A DNA stretch of 64,000 nt from assembly GCA_009842505.1 (NCBI GenBank), contig VYFG01000124.1, forward strand, positions 1 to 64,000, in the 5' to 3' direction. Each line of letters opens with the position of its first letter. The stretch's first letter is position 1. A model generated the notes under the pieces. The model searched no databases. It had not been told where the DNA came from and saw only the letters and a program-made list of their open reading frames with translations. The stretch comes from Gammaproteobacteria bacterium (GTDB lineage: Bacteria > Pseudomonadota > Gammaproteobacteria > Arenicellales > Poriferihabitantaceae). Of this stretch, positions 26,584 through 35,531 are shown in pieces. The position numbers and the translations under genes were made by a program.

Positions 26584-27954
26584 TCAGAACGGCATGCCCG
26601 GCATGCCCCCGCCCCCGCCGCCCTTCATCTGCTGCATCAGTGACCGCATCCCGCCCTTCTTCTTCATGCGCTTCATCATCTTCTGCATCTGCATGAACTG
26701 CTTCAGCAGGCGGTTGACGTCCTGAACCTGGGTTCCCGACCCTGCGGCAATGCGTTTTTTCCGAGAACCACGAAGCACCGCGGGAAAACGCCGTTCGTGG
26801 GGGGTCATGGCGTTGATAATGGCAATTGTCTGGCGGGTCTGGCGGTCGCCAACGCGGTCGAGGGCCTTTTGCGGAATCCTGTCCATCCCGGGGAGCTTGT
26901 CCAGCATGCCCGCCATCCCTCCCATGTTCTCCATCTGGACCATCTGTTCACGGAAATCCTCGAGATCGAATTCCCTTCCCTTGACCAGTTTCTTCGCCAG
27001 TCTTTCCGCCTTTTGCCTGTCGACCTTCCGTTCCGCTTCCTCGACCAGGGACAGCACATCCCCCATTCCGAGGATTCGCGAGGCGATCCTGTCCGGATGG
27101 AAAGCCTCCAGGGCATCCATCCCCTCTCCCACCCCCAGAAACTTGATCGGCTTGCCGGTAACGGCTCGGACGGACAGGGCGGCGCCTCCCCTGGCGTCGC
27201 CGTCGGTCTTGGTCAGTATGACGCCGGTCAGCGGCAGCACCCCGTCAAATGCCCGGGCGCTGTTCACCGCATCCTGGCCGGTCATGGCATCCACCACGAA
27301 CAGGGTCTCCACCGGGTCTATGGCGGCATGGACCTGTTTCACCTCCTCCATAAGGTCCTCGTCGACATGCAGACGACCCGCGGTATCCACGATCAGCACG
27401 TCCACGCCGGACCGCTTTGCCTGCGCCAGTGCGCCCCGGACGATTTCCACCGCGGACTGGGAGGCTTCGCTGGGATAGAACACCGCATCGACCTGTCCGG
27501 CAATCGTCTCCAGCTGCCGGATGGCGGCGGGCCGGTAGATATCGGCGCTGACCACCATCAGCGATTTCCCCTCCCGCTCGATCAGCCGTTTCGCGAGTTT
27601 GCCCACGGTGGTGGTCTTGCCGGACCCCTGCAGGCCGGCCACCAGCACCACCGCCGGCGGACGGGCGGCAAGGTCCAGCGCATCATTAGCGCCGCCCATC
27701 AGCGACTCCAGTTCCTCCTGGACCACCCTGATCACGGCCTGCCCTGGCGTCAGGCTGCCGAGAACCTCCCGTCCCACGGATCTCTCGCGCACCCTGGCGA
27801 CGAAATTTCTGGCAACCTCGAGGGAGACATCCGCCTCCAGCAGGGCGATGCGCACCTCGCGCATGGCTTCGGTAATGTTGTCCTCGGTCAGGCGTCCCCT
27901 GCCGCTCAGGTTGCGGAACGTGGACTTGAGCTTGTCACTGAGTTGTTCAAACAT
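26584..27954 (-). CDS. ffh: Signal recognition particle protein Ffh
   Basis: 456 residues. Ffh with 4.5S RNA targets membrane proteins cotranslationally to FtsY. The N domain (residues 1-90) is followed by the GTPase domain: G1 GLQGSGKTTTVGKLA (about 107-121), G3 DTAGRLHVD, the TKTDGDARGG G4 region and GVGEGMDAL. The Met-rich M domain (about 300-456) has FREQMVQMENMGGMAGMLDKLPGM, then MTPHERRFPAVLRGSRKKRIAAGSGT, the RNA-binding part, and ends in a Gly/Met-rich tail. No ffs RNA gene was recognised nearby. The usual gammaproteobacterial partner, a ccsA/ypjD-like gene, lies divergent next to it. Confidence 0.97.
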   Translation of the reverse strand: MFEQLSDKLKSTFRNLSGRGRLTEDNITEAMREVRIALLEADVSLEVARNFVARVRERSVGREVLGSLTPGQAVIRVVQEELESLMGGANDALDLAARPPAVVLVAGLQGSGKTTTVGKLAKRLIEREGKSLMVVSADIYRPAAIRQLETIAGQVDAVFYPSEASQSAVEIVRGALAQAKRSGVDVLIVDTAGRLHVDEDLMEEVKQVHAAIDPVETLFVVDAMTGQDAVNSARAFDGVLPLTGVILTKTDGDARGGAALSVRAVTGKPIKFLGVGEGMDALEAFHPDRIASRILGMGDVLSLVEEAERKVDRQKAERLAKKLVKGREFDLEDFREQMVQMENMGGMAGMLDKLPGMDRIPQKALDRVGDRQTRQTIAIINAMTPHERRFPAVLRGSRKKRIAAGSGTQVQDVNRLLKQFMQMQKMMKRMKKKGGMRSLMQQMKGGGGGGMPGMPF

Positions 27955-28166
27955 TTTTCATCGGAATCTTGCTGAACGGTTCCGGACCATTTCCTCTACC
28001 GCCCCCACCCGGGTGCCCGTTCGGTGTGCAACGGAAAGCTGTCGTCGTCCGCCGCCCGCGGCAGCCACCGAAACGCCCGGAGTGTATAATTGCATGCCAC
28101 CACCACGGTCCCCGGGCCGCGCTGATTGTAGTGTAATCATCCCCGTCCACCAAATACCAACCCGGC

Positions 28167-28997
28167 GTGCCCCAATTCGTCCTCATCATCCTTGCCCTGG
28201 CGGCTTACCTGGTCACCTCCGCCTGGTTCTGGCGCCGGGTTCATGCCAGTCCAGGTGCCGGTACGGGAACCGGCGGAGCAAACGGAAGCAACCTGTATCC
28301 ACTGCTGGTCGGCTGGGCGGCCGCCGTACTGCACGCGTGGCTGCTTGCACGGGGAATGCTGTCCGCCTCGGCTCTCAATCTGTCCCTGGGCTACGTGTTT
28401 TCCCTGGTGACACTCATGACAGTTTTCGTATTCCTGCTGTCAACCCTTGCCCGGGACATGTTCAACCTGGGGCTGTTCGTGATGCCGGTCGGACTCCTGG
28501 GGTTGCTCGTGGGCCTGTTCCTCACCGGTCAGCCGGTGCCGGTGGAAAACCCGTCCGCACTGCAGTGGTGGCATCTGGGGATTGCGCTGGTGGCATTCGG
28601 TTTTCTCTGCATCGCCGCCGCCCAGGCACTGCTGCTGTACCTTCAGGACAGGCATCTTCACAGCCATCGGCCGGGCAACCTGCTGCCCTCCCTGCCACCC
28701 ATACAGACCATGGAACACAACCTGTTCTGGCTGACCATGATCGGCGTCATCCTGCTCACCATGAACCTGGTGGTCGGCATGGTCTACCTGTATCACCAGC
28801 AGGGACGGACCCTGGCGTTCAATCACCATATCCTGCTGTCCTTCCTCGCCTGGCTGGGATTCGCCGGTCTGCTCTACGGACACAGGATTTACGGGTGGCG
28901 CGGCACCGTGGCTGCCCGCTGGACGCTGGCGGCTTTCGGGGTCCTGATCCTGGCATATTTCGGTACCCGGTTCGTCACCTCGGTGGTTCTGTCCTGA
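28167..28997 (+). CDS. ypjD: YpjD/CcsA-like cytochrome c assembly-family membrane protein
   Basis: 276 residues from GTG 28167. About eight hydrophobic helices cover most of the protein. The conserved Trp/His features of the CcsA-like family are visible: the HSHRPGNLLPSLPPIQTMEHNLFWLTMIGVILLT region and HHILLSFLAWLGFAGLLYGHRIYGWRG with His in the membrane helices. YpjD (CorE-like) proteins are found beside ffh in many gammaproteobacteria; the exact role is unproven, with haem handling inferred from the family. Divergent from ffh. Confidence 0.88.
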   Translation: MPQFVLIILALAAYLVTSAWFWRRVHASPGAGTGTGGANGSNLYPLLVGWAAAVLHAWLLARGMLSASALNLSLGYVFSLVTLMTVFVFLLSTLARDMFNLGLFVMPVGLLGLLVGLFLTGQPVPVENPSALQWWHLGIALVAFGFLCIAAAQALLLYLQDRHLHSHRPGNLLPSLPPIQTMEHNLFWLTMIGVILLTMNLVVGMVYLYHQQGRTLAFNHHILLSFLAWLGFAGLLYGHRIYGWRGTVAARWTLAAFGVLILAYFGTRFVTSVVLS

Positions 28998-29226
28998 AGC
29001 CCGTCCCCGGAAGGTTCACGGTACCCCTGCAGGTGCCGGGATCCACGGCAAGGACCTGGCCCGACTGATGGCATGGCATGGGATCGGGGTGCGCACGCGG
29101 GACACCTACGAAATCAACCGACTCGACGAGGACTATTTAGACCAGAAGCACTGCAGTCCATGCGTCCTTCGTGGAACGAGACCCGTGCCCGCGCCGCCGA
29201 CTTGCCGATGAGCGGCGCGATGCATC
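28998..29226. other. Intergenic stretch holding a restriction-enzyme remnant
   Basis: Between the ypjD-like stop and the convergent end of the nuclease-helicase gene. Apart from the Mrr-like fragment listed separately, I see no gene, and no clear terminator. Confidence 0.5.
29035..29139 (+). pseudogene. Remnant of an Mrr-type restriction endonuclease (C-terminus only)
   Basis: Reading in frame from 29035 gives AGIHGKDLARLMAWHGIGV and then RTRDTYEINRLDEDYL, which closely resembles the C-terminal end of Mrr-family restriction endonucleases (the LIDG-x-x-LA-x-LM-x-x-x-x-GVGV... Y-x-x-x-x-D-D-Y/F segment). No start codon, catalytic PD-(D/E)xK core or DNA-binding domain lies upstream, because the conserved ypjD-like gene ends only 38 bases before, and after the DEDY motif the frame continues into unrelated sequence. 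It is therefore a decayed fragment. Mrr enzymes cut methylated DNA and belong to defence islands; the next gene is an accessory nuclease-helicase. Confidence 0.6.
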
Positions 29227-32200
29227 CTATGCGAAAGCATCCGGAAGCGCGCAAAGCGCGTTCACCAAACGCATCTGCTCTACGGTAGTGCAGTTCGTGT
29301 GCATGAGCCGTGGCGATGCGAAAACCAGGCTCAGCCCCTTTCCCCTGCTCACGGCAACATTCAACCGTTCCCGGGACAACAGGAAATCCAGTCCCCGGGT
29401 AGTCTCCTCGGAAGACGAGGCGGTCATCGAGACTAGGGCAACCGGTGCTTCCTGCCCCTGGAACTTGTCGACGGTACCGACACGGATACCGGACAGGGCA
29501 TCGGACAATGCGTTAACCTGCGCATTATAGGGAGCAACCACGATGATATCGCTCATCTGGATTGGCCGGCTAATTCCCTTACCATCTGTCCATGTGCCGT
29601 CGAGCAGGCTTTCGATCGTATCGGAAACTGCTTCCACCTCTTCCGGGCAGACCTGGGCGCAGCCTTCATGAGCGACAGACACACGCCAGGCACCGCATCG
29701 GGGCAGGTTCCTGGCCTCTATGGACTGAAAGGCAGTCGAGGAATGGCTATTCAGGCGATCTTCGTAGAACTGGGAGGAAACATAGGCACACAAATCGGGA
29801 TGCATTCTCCAGGTTTCCGGCAGGAATATGCCACGCGCCGGGTCGACATTCCGGCCTTCGCCCAGAATCCAGTCGAGACAGGAACGGTTGGCCGGATAGG
29901 GATGCGCTCCCTGGAGGACTTGCGGGAGCTGCCGGGGATCGCCGACGAGAACAAGGTTGTCCGCCGCATTGGACATCGCGACCAGGTTCGCCAAGGAAAC
30001 CTGGCCCGCCTCATCAACGAAGAGATAATCAAACGCCCCCTCCAGCTCGTCCCTCGAAAACAGCCATGCCGTGCCTCCGACAACATGGGCAGTTTCGATG
30101 GCGGGCGCATTGTTATCAGTCACACAGTTGATTGCCGAGCGGACTTCGCCCGGAAGATCCGTATCGCGCGAGATCTTGTGGGTGATGCGCACATCCCCGG
30201 CGGAAAGACCGGTATCGTCCGTTCGAAGTGCACGGGCACATCCCATCAGTACGTTGCGGATGGCCTCGTGGCTGTTGGAGGACACCGCAATGCGCTTGCC
30301 GTCCCGAACCAGCGCGAGAATCGTCCGTACCGTGACATGGGTCTTGCCGGTGCCGGGCGGCCCCTGGACAGGCAGAACAGTCTTGTCCATCGCCCGCACG
30401 GCCCGGATCATGCCATCGATCGTCCCGTCACCTTCTTCCAGCGGCAGTGGCGACGGACCGTGGAATCGGGGAGGGTTCTGCGAGAGTAGATCTTCCGCGG
30501 CTGTATTGGATTTGGACCGGCATTGATCATCCACCACTTTCCTGATGGCGGCTGGAATCGAACCCGGGTGCAGGGCAAAACCGGGAAGAAGGTCCAGTGC
30601 GTCCGGCATACAGGTACCCCAACTGGGCCCCATCTTCAGGGAGACCCGCCTGCGGCTTCGGTCCAGGTCGATAATTCCGACCGTTGCGAATCCGTCCCCG
30701 TCCACGAAGAGGGCATCTACCCCCTTTCGCAATTTTGTCTCCTGGGGCGGATAGGAATAGTCACGCCCCACTGATCGTTTCACCGGATACTCACCCCCAT
30801 CCGCAACCAGTCCGGCCAGACAATCCATGTCGTCGCTCAATTCCTCGAAGTCTTTCGCGGCAGAGTCGAATACGGCCCAGGCCTGGGGTTTGCTTTCGCG
30901 CCAATGGAATACCCCCAGGTCGTAGAGCGCCTGCTGACGATCCTGAGTTAGGTCAGAGTCTGCGAGGAATCTGGCGAGCTCGTCATTTTGGGCCTGCTGC
31001 GACTCAGATTTCTCGGTTTCTCCCTGGCCGATCTCAAGCCAGGGCCCCTCGGGACGAATCTTGAGCAGCCAGTTGCGCAATTGCTCAAGAGAAATGCAAT
31101 CGAGACGGTTGTACTCTTCGATTTCCGAGAGAATCCCATCATCACCGGACTCTCTCCACTTCTCGTAGGCGACGATAGAGCCACCCGCAGTCACTACCTC
31201 TCCCTCACGTTTCATATCGTAAAACACCTCCATGTCCTTCAGGGAATAGGAGGGCTCGGATGCAAATATTCCCCCTCGGACCACCGCATACAGGTCTACG
31301 AACCGCCGCTCCCGCAACCAACGATCCAACTGTGTTTCCCCTACTCCATGCCTCGTGGCGAGCTTCCGAAGGGCAGTGATTTCGTAGGGTGCGTAATGGT
31401 ATATGTGCGCGCGCGGAAATTGCCGAAGACGTTCTCCAAACCGGTCAATGAGGGAAGCCAGGGCTTTCTTTTCCTCTACGAGGTTATGCGACCACAAGGC
31501 GGCGAATTCCTCTCCATCCCAAATGCCGTGAAGGTATTCGAGACCCTCGGAACCGGTCTCTGCGTAGAAAGGGTCTCCCTCGATATCATAGAAGAGATCC
31601 CCGGAATCCGGGCGCGGCAACAGGTCGAAGCCCTTGCCGAGGACATGGGCACGCAGTTCATAGGCTGGATCACCTGCCTTTCGGGCAGTCTGCAGCCGCG
31701 CCTGGGACCGCAGCTTCCCGGCCGTTGAATCCGCCAGCCTGCGTACCCGCCCACTGTGCTCGGCCAGGGAGCCCATGGTCCTGATGCCGAAACTCTCAAG
31801 CTTGGCAACCTGACTTCGGGTGATGCCGGCAGTGAGATAAAGGCTGTCAGTCTCCCGCCATTCGGTGGCACATGCCTCTCGCCAGCGGCAGAGTTCGCAA
31901 AGTGAACAGGGAACCGGGCGGGTACTGGGCGGGTTTTGGACAAACCCCTCGAGGCGATCACGCAACAGGCGCACATAATCGGAATACTCCGATAGCCGGA
32001 AGCTGACCCGTTCTCCTGTGCCGAGTTGCACGTGGGCATATTCGGGCGCCCTGCCCTGGAGATCCGCGAGTAGATCCGAGTAGAGTGACAGTTGAAGTAC
32101 GTGGCTCGGAGCGGGTTTGCGCTTGAGCTTGGTATCCACAACCTCGTAGGAGAACGTGCCAAGCCCGGATGGAATCGGCACGCGCTCAAGGAAGTCCGCG

Positions 32201-32535
32201 TAGCCACCCCACATCCCACCAGCGAGCGCGCCCTGAAAGACGATATCCGACCCGGAACCAAGTGCATTCCTGGTGGCGTTTACCGACTCTGCAAAGGGCA
32301 CACCGTCAGTTTCAATTCGAATGACATGCTTGTGTTCAGCCTCGAGTGTTTGAAGATACTCGGCTTCATGCCGATCACCGTGTCGTTGCAGCAAGGCTGA
32401 ATCTTCACTGTCATCAACAGGAACAGGCGCCTTACCCTGAAGATAAGCAAGGTCAAGTCGAACCGAATGCGGACATGCCGTGAACCGCATGAGATCAGTT
32501 GCTGATAACCTGACCCCTACTCCATCATGTCTCAT
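29227..32535 (-). CDS. TM0106-type RecB-like nuclease fused to SF1 helicase
   Basis: 1102 residues with three recognisable parts. Residues about 10-225: RecB/Cas4-like nuclease with Asp114 and the VVDTK motif (Asp134, Lys136), plus Cys21 and Cys210/213/216/222, likely iron-sulfur ligands. Residues about 312-500: RNase H-like exonuclease of the YprB type, starting FYDIEGDPF (Asp317, Glu319) and ending with EYNRLDCISLEQL. Residues about 700-1090: superfamily 1 DNA2/UPF1-like helicase with Walker A GPPGTGKTHV, DEAGQ Walker B, VGDPRQLPQV, ETWRMHPDL and VDKFQGQEAPVALVSMT plus LLSRERLNVAVSRGK. Cytosolic. It is an accessory gene between housekeeping blocks, next to an Mrr remnant; by eye its G+C is a little lower than its neighbours. 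Role in repair or phage defence is inference. Confidence 0.88.
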   Translation of the reverse strand: MRHDGVGVRLSATDLMRFTACPHSVRLDLAYLQGKAPVPVDDSEDSALLQRHGDRHEAEYLQTLEAEHKHVIRIETDGVPFAESVNATRNALGSGSDIVFQGALAGGMWGGYADFLERVPIPSGLGTFSYEVVDTKLKRKPAPSHVLQLSLYSDLLADLQGRAPEYAHVQLGTGERVSFRLSEYSDYVRLLRDRLEGFVQNPPSTRPVPCSLCELCRWREACATEWRETDSLYLTAGITRSQVAKLESFGIRTMGSLAEHSGRVRRLADSTAGKLRSQARLQTARKAGDPAYELRAHVLGKGFDLLPRPDSGDLFYDIEGDPFYAETGSEGLEYLHGIWDGEEFAALWSHNLVEEKKALASLIDRFGERLRQFPRAHIYHYAPYEITALRKLATRHGVGETQLDRWLRERRFVDLYAVVRGGIFASEPSYSLKDMEVFYDMKREGEVVTAGGSIVAYEKWRESGDDGILSEIEEYNRLDCISLEQLRNWLLKIRPEGPWLEIGQGETEKSESQQAQNDELARFLADSDLTQDRQQALYDLGVFHWRESKPQAWAVFDSAAKDFEELSDDMDCLAGLVADGGEYPVKRSVGRDYSYPPQETKLRKGVDALFVDGDGFATVGIIDLDRSRRRVSLKMGPSWGTCMPDALDLLPGFALHPGSIPAAIRKVVDDQCRSKSNTAAEDLLSQNPPRFHGPSPLPLEEGDGTIDGMIRAVRAMDKTVLPVQGPPGTGKTHVTVRTILALVRDGKRIAVSSNSHEAIRNVLMGCARALRTDDTGLSAGDVRITHKISRDTDLPGEVRSAINCVTDNNAPAIETAHVVGGTAWLFSRDELEGAFDYLFVDEAGQVSLANLVAMSNAADNLVLVGDPRQLPQVLQGAHPYPANRSCLDWILGEGRNVDPARGIFLPETWRMHPDLCAYVSSQFYEDRLNSHSSTAFQSIEARNLPRCGAWRVSVAHEGCAQVCPEEVEAVSDTIESLLDGTWTDGKGISRPIQMSDIIVVAPYNAQVNALSDALSGIRVGTVDKFQGQEAPVALVSMTASSSEETTRGLDFLLSRERLNVAVSRGKGLSLVFASPRLMHTNCTTVEQMRLVNALCALPDAFA

Positions 32536-32629
32536 CGTAAGGCTATTGCGAATGAATTGTTCCTGTTGATATACCCCATTTCCTTACTCCGGATGCATCT
32601 GACTGCCGAACGGAAAAGGCAGTCCCCTT

Positions 32630-33319
32630 TCAGGACTCCGGCGTGCCTGCTCCGCCGGACATTACTTCCGCCACCCGGTTACGCACGTAGGCCACCTCCA
32701 GTCCAAGCGGTGAGACCCGTTCTGCCGGCCCGACTGATGCAGCAAGCTGGGCAATCTGCAGTGCCTCGGGCAGGTGTTCGCCCCGGATTTCCAGGGGCCT
32801 GCCCGCCAGTTCGACCGGCATGGAATCCGGATAGGCTGTCCAGCCGTTGCCGATACCCATCGGCGTATCCGGCAGCGACAGGGATGCCAGCTCCGATTCG
32901 AGACGGCACGGATCATCCACATGCGGCTGAACGATGCACTCGCCTGCCCGGTAAACGCCCCAGTAGACCTGATTCATCCTGGCATCCAGTGCCGGGATTA
33001 CTGTTTGCTGCGGATAGGCACCGCTCAATGCAGCCAGCGAACCGATTCCCACCACGGGCAATCCGGCAGCATAGGCCAGCCCCTGGGCAATGCCGACACC
33101 CACACGGAGACCGGTAAAGGACCCGGGTCCCACGTCCACGGCAACGAGATCAAGGTCGCCCAAAGTCATCTCCCGGTTGCACAACAGCTCCCGGATCATG
33201 CCGAGGATCAGGCTGGAATGCCTGCCGGAAGAATCCTGCATGCGCTGGCCGTTGCCGGAACCAGTGCACAGGGCCACCGAACAGCGGGCGGTTGCGGTGT
33301 CAATGGCCAGGACGTTCAC
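32630..33319 (-). CDS. tsaB: tRNA threonylcarbamoyladenosine biosynthesis protein TsaB
   Basis: 229 residues from a GTG start overlapping the yoaA stop (GTGA). TsaB partners TsaD in forming t6A37 on ANN-decoding tRNAs. The ASKHA-fold N-terminus reads MNVLAIDTATARCSVAL, then SSLILGMIRELL and the hallmark VAVDVGPGSFTGLRVGVGIAQGLAYA. Lacks the metal-binding His motif of TsaD, as TsaB should. The tsaB-yoaA pairing is the one in E. coli. Confidence 0.95.
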   Translation of the reverse strand: MNVLAIDTATARCSVALCTGSGNGQRMQDSSGRHSSLILGMIRELLCNREMTLGDLDLVAVDVGPGSFTGLRVGVGIAQGLAYAAGLPVVGIGSLAALSGAYPQQTVIPALDARMNQVYWGVYRAGECIVQPHVDDPCRLESELASLSLPDTPMGIGNGWTAYPDSMPVELAGRPLEIRGEHLPEALQIAQLAASVGPAERVSPLGLEVAYVRNRVAEVMSGGAGTPES

Positions 33320-35274
33320 TGGAAGAACCGGGTCACATCCTCAATGCGTTCACAGGTCGGCATCGGGGGCAGGCTCTGCAGGAACAGGGCACCATATCGG
33401 CTGGTACGGATCCTGGGATCGCAGATGACGAGTACACCCCGGTCCTGTTCGGAACGGATCAGGCGTCCGGCCCCCTGCTTGAGGGCCTGGACGGCAGCAG
33501 GCACCTGGATGTCCATGAACGGATTGCCGCCCTCCTCCTCGCAGGCCCTGAGCCGGCTTTTGAGAACCGGATCCGAGGGTGCGGCAAACGGCAGTCGGTC
33601 GATGATCACGCAGGAAAGCGCTTCTCCCGGCACGTCAACCCCTTCCCAGAAGCTTGCAGTGCCGAACAGTACGGCGTCACCCGATTGCCGGAAACGATCC
33701 ATGAGTTCACTGCGCGGCGCCTCGCCCTGCAGCAGCATTGGCCACGGGAGCCTGTCTCGGAGCTTCGTATGGATTCGATTCATCATGCCGTAACTGGTAA
33801 ACAGGCAGAACGCCCTTCCCCTGCTCGCCTCGAGGACATCCTGAATCACGGCGGTCATCCGATCCGGATACTCCTTGTCCCTGGGGTCCGGCATCGATGC
33901 CGGGAGATACAGCAGCGAACGGCTGCGAAAATCGTAGGGACTTCCCCAGCACCTCTGTGATCCGTCAATGCCGAGCTGCGTCGTGTATGCGGAAAAATCA
34001 TTCCCCACGGCCAGAGTGGCCGAGGTGAATATCCAGCTCCGGGCATGCTGCATCATCTCCCGGAACCGGGCGTCGATCCTAAGGGGCGTGGCACGGAGTC
34101 TGAACCACTGGCGCGACCTGGACAGCCAGCGAACCAGGTTGCGGTCCCGGCCATGGGCCCACTCGTCCAACAGCCCCTGCAGATGCACGGCCCTTTGGTG
34201 ACACTTGTCCAGGGCTTCACCGGCCGGGGCGGCGAGTTCAAGGGACGCCCTCAGGCTCTCCAGGCTGCGGTTCAGTTGATCCAGCGACTGCCGGAATGGA
34301 ATTTCATCCAGCACCCCGTGGTCCAGGATCTGCTCCTGGCTGCCATGAAGCGCCGTGTTGACCTGTACCACCGCCCGTGTCATCGCGGGCAGCGCGTCGG
34401 CAAAATCCACGGCACTGCCCTCTTCCCTCTCTGCCACGACAACGTCCCGGCACAACTCCTCCAACTGGAAGCTGGACAGGGAAAATCCGAAAAAGTCCGA
34501 AGCGACCGAGGGCAGGCTGTGGGCCTCGTCGAAGATCACCGCATCGCAATGGGGCAGCAGTTCCCCGAACCCGTCATCCTTGAGCGTCCGGTCGGACAGG
34601 AACAGGTGGTGGTTGACCACGACGATGTCTCCCTGAAGCGCCTTCTGCCTCGCCTTCATCACATGGCACCCGGCATGTTCGGGACATTTCCCGCCCAGGC
34701 AGTTGTCGGACGTGGACGTGACCAGGCGCCATACCGGCGCTTGCTCGCCGACGCCCTGCATCTCCGCAATGTCTCCTTCACGGGTACTGGCAGCCCAACG
34801 CGCGATCTCGGCAAGCGCCGGATCATCGTCTCCGGTCAGACTGGTCTGGGACATGGCCTGCCGCAGGCGGTACCGGCATAGGTAGTTGCTGCGGCCTTTC
34901 AGCATGACTGCATTGACGCTGCGCCCCAGGACCCTGCCCACCTCGGAGATGTCGCGGTGGAAGATCTGGTCCTGCAGATGCCGCGTCCCGGTCGATATCA
35001 CGGCCCGCACCCCCTGCTCGATCACCGGAACCAGGTAGGCGTAGGTTTTGCCGGTCCCGGTACCGGATTCCGCCACCAGCGTGCCCCCCTCGGCCAGTAC
35101 GCGTCCCACTTCCAGCGCCATTTCCTGCTGCGCCCTGCGGGGCACGAACCGCGGCAGCCTACTGTGAAACAGCCCGTTGTCCGACAATGCGTCGCTATGG
35201 TACTCCGGTCCGGTCACCGACCCGCGGAACAGCCGATGTGAAACTTCCGGCAGGGAGGGAATGCCCGATTCCAT
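33316..35274 (-). CDS. yoaA: DinG-family ATP-dependent DNA helicase YoaA
   Basis: 652 residues, an XPD-like superfamily 2 iron-sulfur helicase linked to replication-fork repair (in E. coli it acts with the chi subunit HolC). Walker A is AESGTGTGKTYAYL (about residues 68-81), the DEAH box is VIFDEAHSLP, and the four cluster cysteines are the Cys in SNYLCRYR and the three in DNCLGGKCPEHAGCHVMK. Later motifs include FTSYGMMNRI, FGTASFWEGVDVPGE and QGAGRLIRSEQDRGVLVICDPR. Cotranscribed with tsaB downstream by a 4-base overlap. Confidence 0.94.
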   Translation of the reverse strand: MESGIPSLPEVSHRLFRGSVTGPEYHSDALSDNGLFHSRLPRFVPRRAQQEMALEVGRVLAEGGTLVAESGTGTGKTYAYLVPVIEQGVRAVISTGTRHLQDQIFHRDISEVGRVLGRSVNAVMLKGRSNYLCRYRLRQAMSQTSLTGDDDPALAEIARWAASTREGDIAEMQGVGEQAPVWRLVTSTSDNCLGGKCPEHAGCHVMKARQKALQGDIVVVNHHLFLSDRTLKDDGFGELLPHCDAVIFDEAHSLPSVASDFFGFSLSSFQLEELCRDVVVAEREEGSAVDFADALPAMTRAVVQVNTALHGSQEQILDHGVLDEIPFRQSLDQLNRSLESLRASLELAAPAGEALDKCHQRAVHLQGLLDEWAHGRDRNLVRWLSRSRQWFRLRATPLRIDARFREMMQHARSWIFTSATLAVGNDFSAYTTQLGIDGSQRCWGSPYDFRSRSLLYLPASMPDPRDKEYPDRMTAVIQDVLEASRGRAFCLFTSYGMMNRIHTKLRDRLPWPMLLQGEAPRSELMDRFRQSGDAVLFGTASFWEGVDVPGEALSCVIIDRLPFAAPSDPVLKSRLRACEEEGGNPFMDIQVPAAVQALKQGAGRLIRSEQDRGVLVICDPRIRTSRYGALFLQSLPPMPTCERIEDVTRFFQ

Positions 35275-35431
35275 GCCCGCGCCCGGGGATCAGGGATCAA
35301 CATCCCAGATTCCAGGGCCGATGCCGGTGTATTTTCGCTCCAATTCAGCGCTTTCGCCGAGAACGCGAAATCTGTTGTCGTACCCGGGAGGAATGCGGGC
35401 TTGCCGCCTGTTCTCATCGCCAAGGACCACG

Positions 35432-35447
35432 GCACACCATGGTGTGC
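35432..35447. repeat. Perfect 16-bp palindrome
   Basis: GCACACCATGGTGTGC is self-complementary over all 16 bases. It lies in the 257-base gap between dnaJ and yoaA, well upstream of yoaA. It could bind a dimeric regulator of yoaA-tsaB or be chance; no second copy was noticed. Confidence 0.35.
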
Positions 35448-35531
35448 GGGCGGGTGAATCCTGGTCTTTTCAACCTGCAACAGTCGGTCCCAGTTTCAGG
35501 TGAACCGAATTATATAGGCCGGGAAGCCCCG

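Noticed and set aside
26797-27975. 392-codon plus-strand open frame
   Set aside because: Exact antisense of ffh; composition rich in His/Gly/Gln as expected of a shadow.
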